NCBI RefSeq assembly: GCF_013373365.1
Contig: NZ_CP035925.1
Location: 3,658,001-3,722,000, forward strand
Direction of reading: 5' to 3'
Length of the DNA stretch: 64,000 bases
Source of the DNA: Lentibacillus sp. CBA3610
GTDB taxonomy: Bacteria; Bacillota; Bacilli; Bacillales; Amphibacillaceae
Of the stretch, positions 1 through 10,158 are shown piece by piece. Numbering within the stretch: the first letter of the stretch is position 1; each line of letters begins with the position of its first letter. The translations under genes were made by a program, and so were the position numbers. Under the pieces are notes generated by a model, which was given only the letters and a program-made list of their open reading frames with translations, was not told the origin of the DNA and made no database searches.

Positions 1-158
1 ACGATGACAAGTGCAGCAATGAAACTGAATATCGACCAATAAATCGATGCCTCGGTAAGTCCGAGCGGTGTTAGAAAATATATAACCGGCGCAAACAACA
101 ACCCGGAAAATTGCATGATGATATACGTCAAAATGACATACCAGTAACGTCTGGGCAA
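1..158 (-). CDS. CPBP family intramembrane protease, N-terminal part (cut by window edge)
   Basis: The minus strand reads LPRRYWYVILTYIIMQFSG and continues as a hydrophobic segment with no stop to the window edge. This resembles the N-terminus of YdiL-type CPBP (Abi) membrane proteins, which sit divergently upstream of groES in Bacillus. The best start is a TTG at 158-156 because AAAGGAG lies about 9 nt upstream. The catalytic EExxxR motif lies outside the window, so the family call rests on N-terminal resemblance and synteny. Confidence 0.6.
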   Translation of the reverse strand, partial: MPRRYWYVILTYIIMQFSGLLFAPVIYFLTPLGLTEASIYWSIFSFIAALVI

Positions 159-321
159 AACAAAACGACTCCTTTATTCAGCAACTGATATACAGTATAT
201 GTTTCCATATTGATTTTAATTAAAAACATCATGATTTATTTTAGCATAAATTGTACAAGCATTATAATAGAATGGGTTGTTCAGCCTGAAATCTCAAATT
301 TAACAGATTAATGATAAATAC

Positions 322-350
322 TTGCATTTTAAATATGATTTATTTATTAT
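322..350 (+). promoter_or_regulatory. Probable sigma-A promoter of groES-groEL
   Basis: TTGCAT (322-327) and TATTAT (345-350) are separated by 17 bp, just upstream of the CIRCE operator, the usual arrangement for HrcA-controlled groE operons. A TATAAT at 348-353 is an alternative -10 with a long spacer. Confidence 0.6.
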
Positions 351-361
351 AATAATTGGAA

Positions 362-719
<358 letters not shown>

Positions 720-773
720 TTTATAGCCGAATCATTGTCAGCACATATATGAAATCTCAAGGAGGCGTTTTAA

Positions 774-2408
<1,635 letters not shown>

Positions 2409-2411
2409 GAG

Positions 2412-2455
2412 AAGCCTATAAACGCTGGTATAACAACGTTCACAGGCTTTTAATG
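2412..2455 (+). terminator. Probable groEL terminator, overlapping the island edge
   Basis: AGCCT(N)AACG and CGTT(N)AGGCT form a discontinuous hairpin followed by TTTTA. It overlaps the 3' end of the convergent integrase gene, so this stretch is also the likely location of the element's attachment junction. No second att copy is visible in the window. Confidence 0.5.
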
Positions 2456-3664
2456 CTGTCCATGTTCATGTTTTTGTTCATGTTTTGATGCTATTTGATT
2501 AGAGAGGTTTTCCATTAAGTTACTGAACTTATTGGAAGCCTCTTTTTTAATGTTTCTCGTCATGTGAGCGTAAATATCCATAGTAGTCTGTATATCAGAA
2601 TGACCAAGCCTTTCCTGTATTTCTTTAATATGCACGTTGGCTTCAATCAGTAAGGACGTGTGAGTATGTCTAAACGAATGTAGGGTAAGGTGCTTTTTAT
2701 TGCTCGTTTTCTTTAACAGTCGCTGCATACGGATTGATATATGTTTGATGGTTTTAGGGTATCCTTCATTCGTTGTAAAAATAAAGCCATAATCATGGTA
2801 AAATGGCGCATTGTCACGTTTTAATTTATCCTGTTTAAGCTTATGTTCCCGTAGTAAGTCAATCACAATACTGTCTATGGATATGGTACGGATAGATCCT
2901 TCAGTTTTAGGTGTTAGAAGCTGGTATTTTAGCTTGTTATTGTTAGGATTGTAATATGTCCTGATTATCCGTAATGTGTGGTTATCGAAATCAATATCAG
3001 ACCATTTCAGAGCAATCATTTCACCAATACGCAAGCCTGTGTAAGCCAGCAGGGTAAATGTAAGCAGATCACCTTCTAATCCTTCATGTTTTGCCGCGGT
3101 AAGAAATTCTTCCAATTCTTCTTTTTCGAGAAATTTATCCTGAATAGCATCACCTTTTTCAAGATCAGATACAGTCTTTTTCTTTTTAGGCAGTTTAATA
3201 TCTTGTGTCGGTACGTCTTTAATCAGTTTAATTTCTTTGGCATACTGAAAAACCATGTTGGCCGATGTGTGTATGCTTGAAATGTAATTTTCGCTTAGAT
3301 TTTTAGCCAGTTTATCTATGGTATCCTGATATGTTTTTTTATTTATTCGTTGAATGGGAACTTCCCCAAACTCATTTCTAATATGTTTTAACGCAATTTT
3401 CCTCGCCCTTAAACTACTTTCTTTTGCCCCTTGTGAAATATAATGTTTTTCCCAGTCATCACACAAAACACTAAATGTTATCTTTGAAGGTTGAACGTAT
3501 TCATTATTATGGTATTGTCTTTCAAATAAAGCAGCAGCAAGTTGGACGTCTTTTTTAGTGTTGAATCCCTGACTGACTTTTTTGTTTATCCTTACCGGTT
3601 ACTGGTCTTTAACCGGCATAGGCACGATAAGCCCATTTTTTACCGCGTTTATAATGTATGCCAT
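2450..3664 (-). pseudogene. int: Tyrosine recombinase/integrase with decayed N-terminus
   Basis: The intact 338-residue C-terminal part carries the tyrosine recombinase signature: Arg in YTGLRIGEM, Lys in TPKTEGSIR, HSFRHTHTS, LGHSDIQTTM and the nucleophile in MDIYAHM. Upstream, an N-terminal AP2-like arm can be read from an ATG at 3664 only by jumping frames. Pieces such as GKKWAYRAYAG, PVTGKDKQKSQSG and FNTKKDVQLAAALFE occur in different frames, separated by a TAA and at least one indel. The arm-binding domain is therefore broken. The internal ATG at 3466 could still make a catalytic fragment. The 3' end faces groEL, as expected for an integrase next to its attachment site. It is probably inactive in wild-type integration. 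Confidence 0.85.
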
Positions 3665-4368
3665 TTAATCACCCTTCTTTTTTACGTTTTCATAACTTTT
3701 CGAGATATAAGCCTCAATAACATGTATAATTTTTTTATCTCGTCGCGTAAGCTAGGATATAATTTTTAATCTGATTTGACTCTTCCTCTGAGTTTATGTT
3801 GTATCACGACATAACTCAATATCTTTTTGAGTTAGTAACATTTCAAAGTCAAAATAGGGCTTTCGATGGTTCAGCCTTTAATGCACCTTTTTAGTTAAAA
3901 TTATTTTGCTAGGTACAATCGATCATTCATTGACTTTTCCATTTTATATCAAAATCATATGAAATCTTTGGAACCTTTGGAAACATTCCATAATTCATTT
4001 TCGTCCATTCTTTCAACCAGTGGCATATTCAGCTATCATTTTCTTGATAGTTACTATACATTGAACTACTAGTTATCTAAAAATATGCGATGAAAATATA
4101 ACTTGTTCCGAAGGGTATTTTATTTCCGTTTCTATTTGACTAAGATAGCAGTAACCTGTACCTCTCCAATCATTCAGAGTCATGTTTAATTTCCCTTTGT
4201 TCTTTAATCAATTTACTTACAGGATATTTCATAGTTCCCATTACCTTTTTTTATTCATATAATATCACAATATAGACATGTACAATAAATAAAACATGAA
4301 AATAATAGAGTGTTTTAATAATAGTACATGTATGGTAATATTTCAATCGGAGCTGTCAAGGGGAGGAA
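3665..4368. other. AT-rich gene-free stretch behind the integrase
   Basis: No credible gene is visible on either strand, only short stop-riddled frames. It may hold remnants of a lost immunity or regulator gene, but nothing is recognisable. Confidence 0.5.
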
Positions 4369-4617
4369 ATGTTCGTTCAAATTGACGAAAAACAAATAAA
4401 TACATGCTTGAAAGCCATTAATGAAAAGTGAAGGAATTAGCTTCATTATTTCATTGACCTCAAGAATTAGCTGAATACCTAAACATCAGTAAGCCAGTAT
4501 CGAGGACAGACTTATCAAAACGGTTTACGTTATTACAAGGTGGGGAGTAAGTCTATTTAAAGAGAAGTTGACCAATTCCTGGATGATATGACAGCCAGCA
4601 TGACAGCACACAAATGA
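4369..4617 (+). pseudogene. Excisionase-like helix-turn-helix protein remnant
   Basis: An ATG with GGGAGG upstream begins MFVQIDEKQINTCLKAINEK and stops. After a short gap the text resumes as DLKELAEYLNISKPVSR, then VYLKREVDQFLDDM in the next in-frame piece. This order (acidic lead, DLKELAEYL helix-turn-helix, K-REVDQFL wing) is typical of MerR-like excisionase proteins of Firmicute integrative elements. Several stops and an indel interrupt it. With the adjacent broken integrase it marks a decayed integrative element. Confidence 0.65.
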
Positions 4618-4900
4618 TCTAAATTCTTTACAAATACAGGTAGTATATATAAAGACCATGCAATCAACGAACTAAAGAACGTACACAAACTACAATAGAT
4701 CTAAATCAAGGATATTACCAGGAGATTCAGTCGACGCATTTGATGATATCCTATTACAATATTGAGTTCGAGGGGTGCCGGCTTTTATTCACCGGCATGC
4801 GTTTAACCTGAGTAAAGAAGAAATGAACCGTGTCACCGTAACGGGAAGAAAGCGATTAGTCTGCGTGGTGCGCCGGTAATATAAACGGATCGTTCGATTA
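4618..4900. other. Gene-free remnant region
   Basis: Only short broken frames are seen. The last part ends in SLRGAPVI-stop, a fragment that resembles the sequence immediately before the second antitoxin-RNA-like locus at 6.9 kb (AGAPVILQKR), indicating a decayed duplicated gene end. Confidence 0.4.
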
Positions 4901-4919
4901 TCGTTTTATTATTGTGAAA

Positions 4920-5018
4920 ATGTGGTATGATATATACCCATCCTTGATAGGGGATTGGCGGTATCTAATCTTAAAAAAATAGCCCTTACCCATCTGCTGA
5001 ATAGGGGGGCTATTTTTC
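4920..5018 (+). ncRNA. Orphan type I antitoxin-like RNA, copy 1
   Basis: A GTGGTATGAT extended -10 region is followed by GGGGATTGGCGGTATC and then a strong hairpin, ATAGCCCTTACCC pairing with GGGGGGCTAT, ending in T5. The same layout recurs at 6.94-7.05 kb. In Bacilli this arrangement is the antisense RNA that overlaps the 3' end of holin-like (Hol_Tox) toxin genes. On the opposite strand here only the last residues before a stop (NEK) look toxin-like, so the toxin seems lost. Inference from layout; confidence is modest. Confidence 0.4.
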
Positions 5019-5069
5019 GTTGCAAAGGGTTCGTGAGATTAAAACATTGTCGCTTTGTTTTATGATCGT

Positions 5070-5689
5070 TGTTATTCCAAAAATCAGTAATAATAACTGA
5101 AAGTTTGCTTGCACTATCTTTATTCAATTCGTGTCCTGCATCTTGTATAATTACTGAACGAGCACCTTTGATATATTTACTTAAATGTCTTGAGGCACGT
5201 TTATTTGCGAAATCCTTTTCTCCACATACAATTAAAGAATCGCATTGTATGTCCGCTAATTTTCCGGAGAAATCCAATTGCTTCATAGATTTTGCTAATC
5301 CAATGAATTTTTTCTTATCAGTACCCATTTTAAGGAATACAGATTTTAGGTATTAACATAAACATGAAGTTTCTGTAATTGGTTAGTAAGCAGCCTTTGG
5401 CATTTTAATTATGCGCACAATTAAAAACTAAAGATTAACTTTGTCTGGTCTGTTAATGGCGTAGTTAAGTGATAAAATGGCACCCAAAGAAAATACCGCC
5501 ATAGATTATGGGTCCTTTAAACTTTCACTACTCATGGAATAATTGATTATAGTTGTTATAAGTAGATCGCTTGTACAAGAAGGGAGAATAAATCAGGCAT
5601 GATGCGTTTGAATTTAAATCCAAATTATCAATGGTTTTATTCCAACTTGAGAAATCTTGACCAAGTCCATGAATAAATACATAATCCAT
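5070..5689 (-). pseudogene. Alpha/beta hydrolase, broken
   Basis: An ATG at 5689 begins MDYVFIHGLGQDFSSWNKTI, a typical alpha/beta-hydrolase N-terminus with the HGLGQ oxyanion region. About 200 bp later, in another frame, the C-terminal half appears: DSLIVCGEKDFANKRASRHL followed by VIIQDAGHELNKD, which contains the catalytic Asp and His regions. The nucleophile-elbow region between them is missing or scrambled, and the natural stop has been lost, so a frame runs on into the neighbouring hairpin. Not functional. Confidence 0.75.
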
Positions 5690-5699
5690 TTTGAACACT

Positions 5700-6120
5700 C
5701 TCCGTCATTAATTAAATTAATGCCTTTATTCTACCATAACAAGCCAAGTTCAATTGAGGTAATCGGTCCGTTACGAGGGCGCTTTTTTTAATAAAGGGTA
5801 GCGCTCATCTTGCATATACGGGCAACGCTCGACAAGTTCTGCTATAAGCGCTTCGAAGCTTGAAAAGCAGGGGATTACTTAGCGTCAAATCCTAACTTTA
5901 CAATTGAGGATGGGAATGACGGAACCATGTTTCCTGAAACCATCCCGTCAATAAATCCTGCATGCGTCAAGGCTGACAGGCTTTGGGGTATGAAGCACAG
6001 ATGATTCGGCAGAACGAAAGCTACAGCCACTCCTTCGGAGCAAGCAATCACACAGTAAGTCACAGAAAAAGAAGGGATTGTTGCTAAAAAATCGTTCATT
6101 CATTTTATATGAAAGCGTTT
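5700..6120. other. Gene-free stretch with a possible cassette half-site
   Basis: Contains GAGGGCGC followed by a T run and AATAAAG near 5776, which is a weak match to the GGGCSM-N7-GAATAA repeat found to the right. A 74-codon minus-strand frame at 5875-6099 has no ribosome site or recognisable family. The segment around 6045-6140 resembles 7485-7590. Confidence 0.4.
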
Positions 6121-6198
6121 TCTTTTGTTCCTGCTTTGTTCCTTACAAGGGCAAAAAGTTCCTTTTTAAGGCTGAAAAGTTCCTATTTCTAAGAGCTA

Positions 6199-6284
6199 TT
6201 GCATGTATGCAAGTAATTTTTTGTAAAAAGTGATAGATCGGTAACGCGAACTTATGTGCTGCATTGCATGTATGCAAGTAATTT
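6199..6284 (+). repeat. Two copies of a 21-bp operator-like repeat
   Basis: TTGCATGTATGCAAGTAATTT occurs at 6199-6219 and, with one terminal difference at most, at 6264-6284. Each copy contains the dyad TTGCAT-GT-ATGCAA. The 65-bp spacing and dyad structure suggest a dimeric repressor or replication-protein site, but no regulator is nearby. Confidence 0.5.
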
Positions 6285-6447
6285 GTTCCTGCTTACCCCC
6301 CGAATGTTCCTCGATGGTCCTGGTTTATTTTTCAAAAAGGAACGTATAAATCCCTTTACATCAAGGGGTCACGCGATCGTGTTCCTTGGTTCCTCCTTTT
6401 TTTAATGAAAAACTATAAATAAAAATATATATACATACGTGTCACGC

Positions 6448-6725
6448 GTATAAAGTTTTCTCGAAAAAACCAGGAACAGAGGAACTTTTTGCATTTGAAG
6501 TGTATTTTCGGATGCTATTTACGGCTGCGGTTTAAATAACTTCCGAAACAATTCATCGATTTTCTTCTGTGACTCTACTCTTTACCGTTAAAGACTTCAG
6601 AGAGACTTTCTGTGCATCTTTTAGAGATTGTGAGGGTTGGTTGTTCAGTGGATACGATAACGCCCTCACAATCCGTTATTTGTATTCTTGCTAGATGCTA
6701 AAAACTTGAAGCCATTTATAAAAAA
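6448..6725 (+). repeat. Duplicated non-coding block, copy A
   Basis: Starts with ATAAAGTTTTCTCG and CAGGAACAGAGGAACTTTTT and continues through CTTCAGAGAGACT and CCGTTATTTG to CATTTATAAAAAA. The same ordered series reappears at 7097-7375 with many substitutions, so the two are diverged copies. No reading frame is conserved between them, which favours a non-coding or regulatory role, or shared decay. Confidence 0.55.
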
Positions 6726-6734
6726 TCGAGTTGG

Positions 6735-6815
6735 AGAGGGTGACTAATCCTTGGCCTCTCACACCACCGTACGTACGGTTCCGTATACGGCGGTTTTATC
6801 TAAGTTCAACGCACG
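6735..6815 (+). repeat. Palindrome-rich junction sequence
   Basis: Two abutting perfect palindromes, ACCGTACGTACGGT and CCGTATACGG, follow CTTGGCCTCTCACACC. Sequence of this kind often flanks mobile introns or IS debris in Firmicutes, but no intron or reverse transcriptase is present, so the origin is left open. Confidence 0.35.
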
Positions 6816-6939
6816 TGCGCATCCCGGCAAGATCTATTTAATCGAAGACGGTGCGTTTATGATTCCGATCATAGCGGGCGCGCCGGTGATTTTACAAAAA
6901 CGAATTTACCCCGTGTAATTTTTGCGGAAATGTGGTATT

Positions 6940-7053
6940 CTATGAATAGCTACCACTGTGGCCGTCGATACCCATTCTCTTGGAGATTGGCGTTATCTTA
7001 TTCCTAAGAAAAAATAGCCCTTATCCCGCTGTGAACAGGGGGGCTATTTTTTT
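6940..7053 (+). ncRNA. Orphan type I antitoxin-like RNA, copy 2
   Basis: Same architecture as the copy at 4.9 kb: GTGGTATTCT, a GATTGGCGTTATC segment, then the hairpin ATAGCCCTTATCCC against GGGGGGCTAT with T7. On the minus strand the overlapping frame ends LNTKK-stop (7076-7044), reminiscent of the LDHKK-stop end of the intact holin-like toxin at 41.5 kb. Only ten codons remain, so the toxin body has been lost. Function as an antisense RNA is inferred. Confidence 0.4.
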
Positions 7054-7096
7054 GTGTTCAAAGCTTCTTTTATCATTTACTGGATACCTCTTGCCG

Positions 7097-7375
7097 ATAA
7101 AGTTTTCTCGCAAAAACCAGGAACAGAGGAACTTTTTTTGAATTTGAGAGACTTTCGGCCATAATTTGCGATTGTGGTGTTGAATATTTCCGCAGTTTAT
7201 CTCTGTGACCTTCCTCGTTACCGTTTAAACCTTCAGAGAGACTGACTGTGTGTCTTTTAGAAATTCGTGTAGGATTAATCCAGCGAATACGAAAACGTCT
7301 TTACGGTCCGTTATTTGCTTTCTGAAGACCAGTCTTTGTCAGACACTTGGAACCCTGGATCATTTATAAAAAAAC
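7097..7375 (+). repeat. Duplicated non-coding block, copy B
   Basis: Diverged copy of the block at 6448-6725, with the same order of short conserved words. It is followed around 7485-7590 by a segment matching 6045-6140, so block order differs between the copies. Confidence 0.5.
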
Positions 7376-7705
7376 TCCGAGCCCTTATGTAGGGTCCGGA
7401 TGTTGGAATAGTGTTACGGTGTCGTTGTAGGCGATTGATTTTTGATTAAGCTTCGTCGCCTCGTTCAGCGTGCGGCGACTTCATAAGTAAGCAATCACAC
7501 AATAATGAATCTCAGAAAAATTGGGGACTACCTAATATATAATGGTTCATTCATCTTTTAATGAATACTCTTAGTTTTGTTCCTTTTGAGGACGGCAGAC
7601 TGGAAATAAAAGTAGCATTCACCACAGAAGCAAGAATAAAGACATCATGGACAGGAATACAAATTATCGGATTTTCACCGACGAAGGACGAAAATAGAAA
7701 GAAAA

Positions 7706-7735
7706 GAACCGGGCCGTACTTTGCCCGGTTTTTCT
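7706..7735 (+). terminator. Rho-independent terminator
   Basis: AACCGGGC-N8-GCCCGGTTTTT is a perfect stem with a T run. It has no convincing gene upstream; the 78-codon frame before it (7561-7797) runs straight through the hairpin and is not credible. Confidence 0.65.
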
Positions 7736-8188
7736 CAGTTGTTTTGATTTCTATGGTGAAATTAAGAAAGCATGCGGCAGGTAAGCTTGCATGGTAAATC
7801 CTCCTTAAAGGGAGGTGTACTCCTAGGTGAATAGAAAGACGCGCAGAAAAAAGAGCCGATAGTCAGTCAGTTCTTTTTCGCACTTCCAAGTGAATCACGC
7901 ATGTTTTCTTTACACTTTTAATCTAAACCAAAGTAAAGCATCTGTCAATAAGGAATATGCTCGTATGCAAAAAATTGTGGTTTAAAAATAAAGTTTGATA
8001 ATTTATAATAAGGTTTGATTATTTTGAATAGAACCCGATAATTGATAAAAAAGTTTGATACAATTGCTGTGTTGAATTATTCCGGAATCGGGCCATTTAA
8101 TTGAACAAAAGAAGATAACGTTACATATCAAAGGTGAAAAATGGGGATACCTAAAGAATAACATAAGCTAGACACTGGAGGGACTCCT
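7736..8188. other. Gene-free stretch with repeated GTTTGATA words
   Basis: AAGTTTGATA, AAGGTTTGAT and AAGTTTGATAC recur between about 7990 and 8060, followed by a cassette half-site at 8070-8110. No gene is visible. Confidence 0.45.
8070..8110 (+). repeat. Cassette-associated repeat (single half-site)
   Basis: GGGCCA-N7-GAACAA preceded by TTCCGGAATC. It is the leftmost clear copy of the GGGCSM-N7-GAATAA motif and lies between the decayed left edge and the DUF3231 gene. Confidence 0.6.
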
Positions 8189-9144
8189 GTGGAACCTAAA
8201 AAGAATGTCAAATTAACATCGGCAGAAATTACTCATCTTTGGACAGCATACATGAATGATACTGCATTGATATGTCAGTTAAAATACTTTTTAGCAAAAG
8301 TTGAGGATGAGGAAATAAGACCTGTTATCCAACATACCATAGATGTTACCAATGGACATATTGAAACATTAACAGGTATTTTCAACAAAGAAAATTATCC
8401 TATTCCTTATGGTTTTAAAATGGATGAGGATGTAGACATAACTGCTCCAAGACTTTATGCTGATACTGTTTTCTAGGCTACCTTCATAATGTGGGGCAAA
8501 TTGCTTCACAGGCATACAGCATAAGTTTTAGCTTATCAACTAGAGCAGATATTTATAGGTATTTTGCTGAATGTCATAAAGAAATGACAGAAATTACTAG
8601 ACAAGCAAAGGAATTGTTATTATCCAAAGGGCTGTATGACAGACCCCCTACTCTTGAAACCCCTGAAAGTTATGATTTTGTAAAAAGCCAAAGTTTCCTT
8701 ACTGGTTATTTTGGAGAAAGGAGACCTTTGGCAGGTACAGAAATAACAAATCTATTTGCTAACTTCCAAAGAAATGCTTTTGGTACAGTCACTATAATTG
8801 GATTCAGTCAGGTTGCAAAGTCAAAAGAGGTAAGAAAACTTCTTGTAAGGGGCAAGGAAATTTCTCAAAAACATTGTGAGGTATTTGGCTCAATCATGAA
8901 AGAAGATGACATTCCTGTACCTATGACAACTGATACTGGAGTCACAGACTCAACTACCTATACCTTTTCAGATAAGCTAATAATGTTCTACACCACATCT
9001 TTAATTGCATTGAGTTCAGGTTATTATGGTACAAGCATGTCTTTGAGTCCTAGAAGGGATTTAGGTGAAAAATATAGCAGGTTAATCTTAGAAATACTTA
9101 AATATTCTGAGGATGGAGCAAACATCATGATTAAGAATGGCTAG
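8189..9144 (+). pseudogene. DUF3231 family protein, split by a frameshift
   Basis: The first part, from a GTG with GGAGGG upstream, gives 95 residues ending APRLYADTVF-stop. The second part continues in another frame as FLGYLHNVGQIASQAYS and runs 217 codons from a GTG at 8491. Joined, they make a protein of about 318 residues, the usual DUF3231 length. This is a CotF/ferritin-like helical-bundle family common in spore formers. The break lies in the T run at 8467-8472, so one missing T explains it. It could be a real mutation or a sequence error. Confidence 0.8.
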
Positions 9145-9193
9145 AGCATTAGACAGGGATGAGTTAGCCAAGAAAAAATAACTGTGAAAACAG

Positions 9194-9226
9194 CCGCATT
9201 CTTTCGACGAAAGAGTGCGGTTTTTC
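9194..9226 (+). terminator. Terminator of the DUF3231 gene
   Basis: CCGCATTCTTT and AAAGAGTGCGG pair with a short loop and are followed by T5. Confidence 0.75.
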
Positions 9227-9391
9227 GGATGTAAAAAGGAAATAACTCTATTTGCTCTTTGTCACCATTATCTTGAATAACCGCCAGTATGAGCTAGCCA
9301 AAAATTTCGATTTCGTGTAAAAATTAAATGTAGGGTATTGCAATTAATCATCAACGATCCCTCAAGAGGGTTTATCAGGAATGATATCAAG

Positions 9392-9413
9392 TTAACATCT
9401 TTATCTAATCTTT
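9392..9413 (+). promoter_or_regulatory. Direct repeats upstream of the response regulator gene
   Basis: TTAACATCTTT and ATCTAATCTTT are adjacent 11-bp direct repeats sharing ATCTTT, the arrangement expected for an OmpR/PhoB-type regulator dimer. Similar ATCTTTA-containing repeats precede the amidase and deacetylase genes, suggesting autoregulation and a small regulon. Confidence 0.5.
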
Positions 9414-9471
9414 ACATCGTTATGCTATCTTTTTATAGGTGCTAACCTTTTAGACATTGCGAGGGAGACAA

Positions 9472-10158
9472 ATGCAAAAAACAGTATTAATTGTAGAAGA
9501 TGAAGACATTTTACGTGAAGTTGTTAAGGATTATTTATTAGATGCAGGATATGAAGTATTAGAAGCAGTAGATGGAAATGAAGCTTTAGCTATTTTTGAA
9601 GAACATGACATACATTTAATTATTCTGGATATTATGTTGCCGGAGTTAGATGGATGGTCCGTTTGCAGAAAAATACGCAAAACTTCCAATGTGGCGATTA
9701 TTATGTTGACAGCACGTGCGGATGAAGATGATACACTGCTAGGTTTTGAATTAGGTGCTGATGATTATGTCACAAAGCCATACAGCCCGCCAATTTTGCT
9801 GGCCAGAGTAAAACGATTAATTGATAGCCGCTATGCCCGGGCAGGTAAGTTACCTGATGAAGATACGTTAATCAGTAATGGTATCTGTGTCCACTTCCCT
9901 ACACGAACAGTGACAGTAGATGGGGAAAGTATCACTTTGACATACACGGAGTTTGAAATATTAACCTATTTAATGCAAAATCAAGGGATTATTATTACAA
10001 GGGAACAACTTATCACTAAAGTATGGGGTTATGAATTTGATGGTGATGATCGCACAATCAATAGTCACATCCGTAATTTGCGGTATAAGTTAGGCACTAA
10101 AGCAAATTGTATTGTCACGGTTATTCGAGCTGGCTATAAATTTGAGGGAATAACATGA
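9472..10158 (+). CDS. OmpR/PhoB-family response regulator
   Basis: An N-terminal receiver domain (acidic pocket in VEDED, phosphoacceptor Asp in LIILDIMLPELDG, Thr in MLTARAD, Lys in VTKPYSPP) is followed by a C-terminal winged helix (residues ~130-228, ending TVIRAGYKFE). The ATG at 9472 is preferred over a TTG at 9457 because GAGGGAG lies immediately upstream. Its stop overlaps the kinase start by 4 nt, so the pair is translationally coupled. It probably controls the two envelope lipoprotein genes downstream. Confidence 0.93.
   Translation: MQKTVLIVEDEDILREVVKDYLLDAGYEVLEAVDGNEALAIFEEHDIHLIILDIMLPELDGWSVCRKIRKTSNVAIIMLTARADEDDTLLGFELGADDYVTKPYSPPILLARVKRLIDSRYARAGKLPDEDTLISNGICVHFPTRTVTVDGESITLTYTEFEILTYLMQNQGIIITREQLITKVWGYEFDGDDRTINSHIRNLRYKLGTKANCIVTVIRAGYKFEGIT

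Noticed and set aside
5875..6099. 74-codon minus-strand frame
   Set aside because: No ribosome site, no recognisable family, and it lies in a decayed duplicated region.
6735..6815. Group II intron 3' end
   Set aside because: The palindromic words are suggestive, but no reverse transcriptase, domain V or domain VI fold can be identified.
7044..7076. Ten-codon minus-strand peptide MIKEALNTKK as a toxin
   Set aside because: It lacks the hydrophobic helix of holin-like toxins; it is better read as the decayed tail of a lost toxin gene.
7561..7797. 78-codon plus-strand frame
   Set aside because: It reads straight through a strong rho-independent terminator hairpin and lacks a ribosome site.
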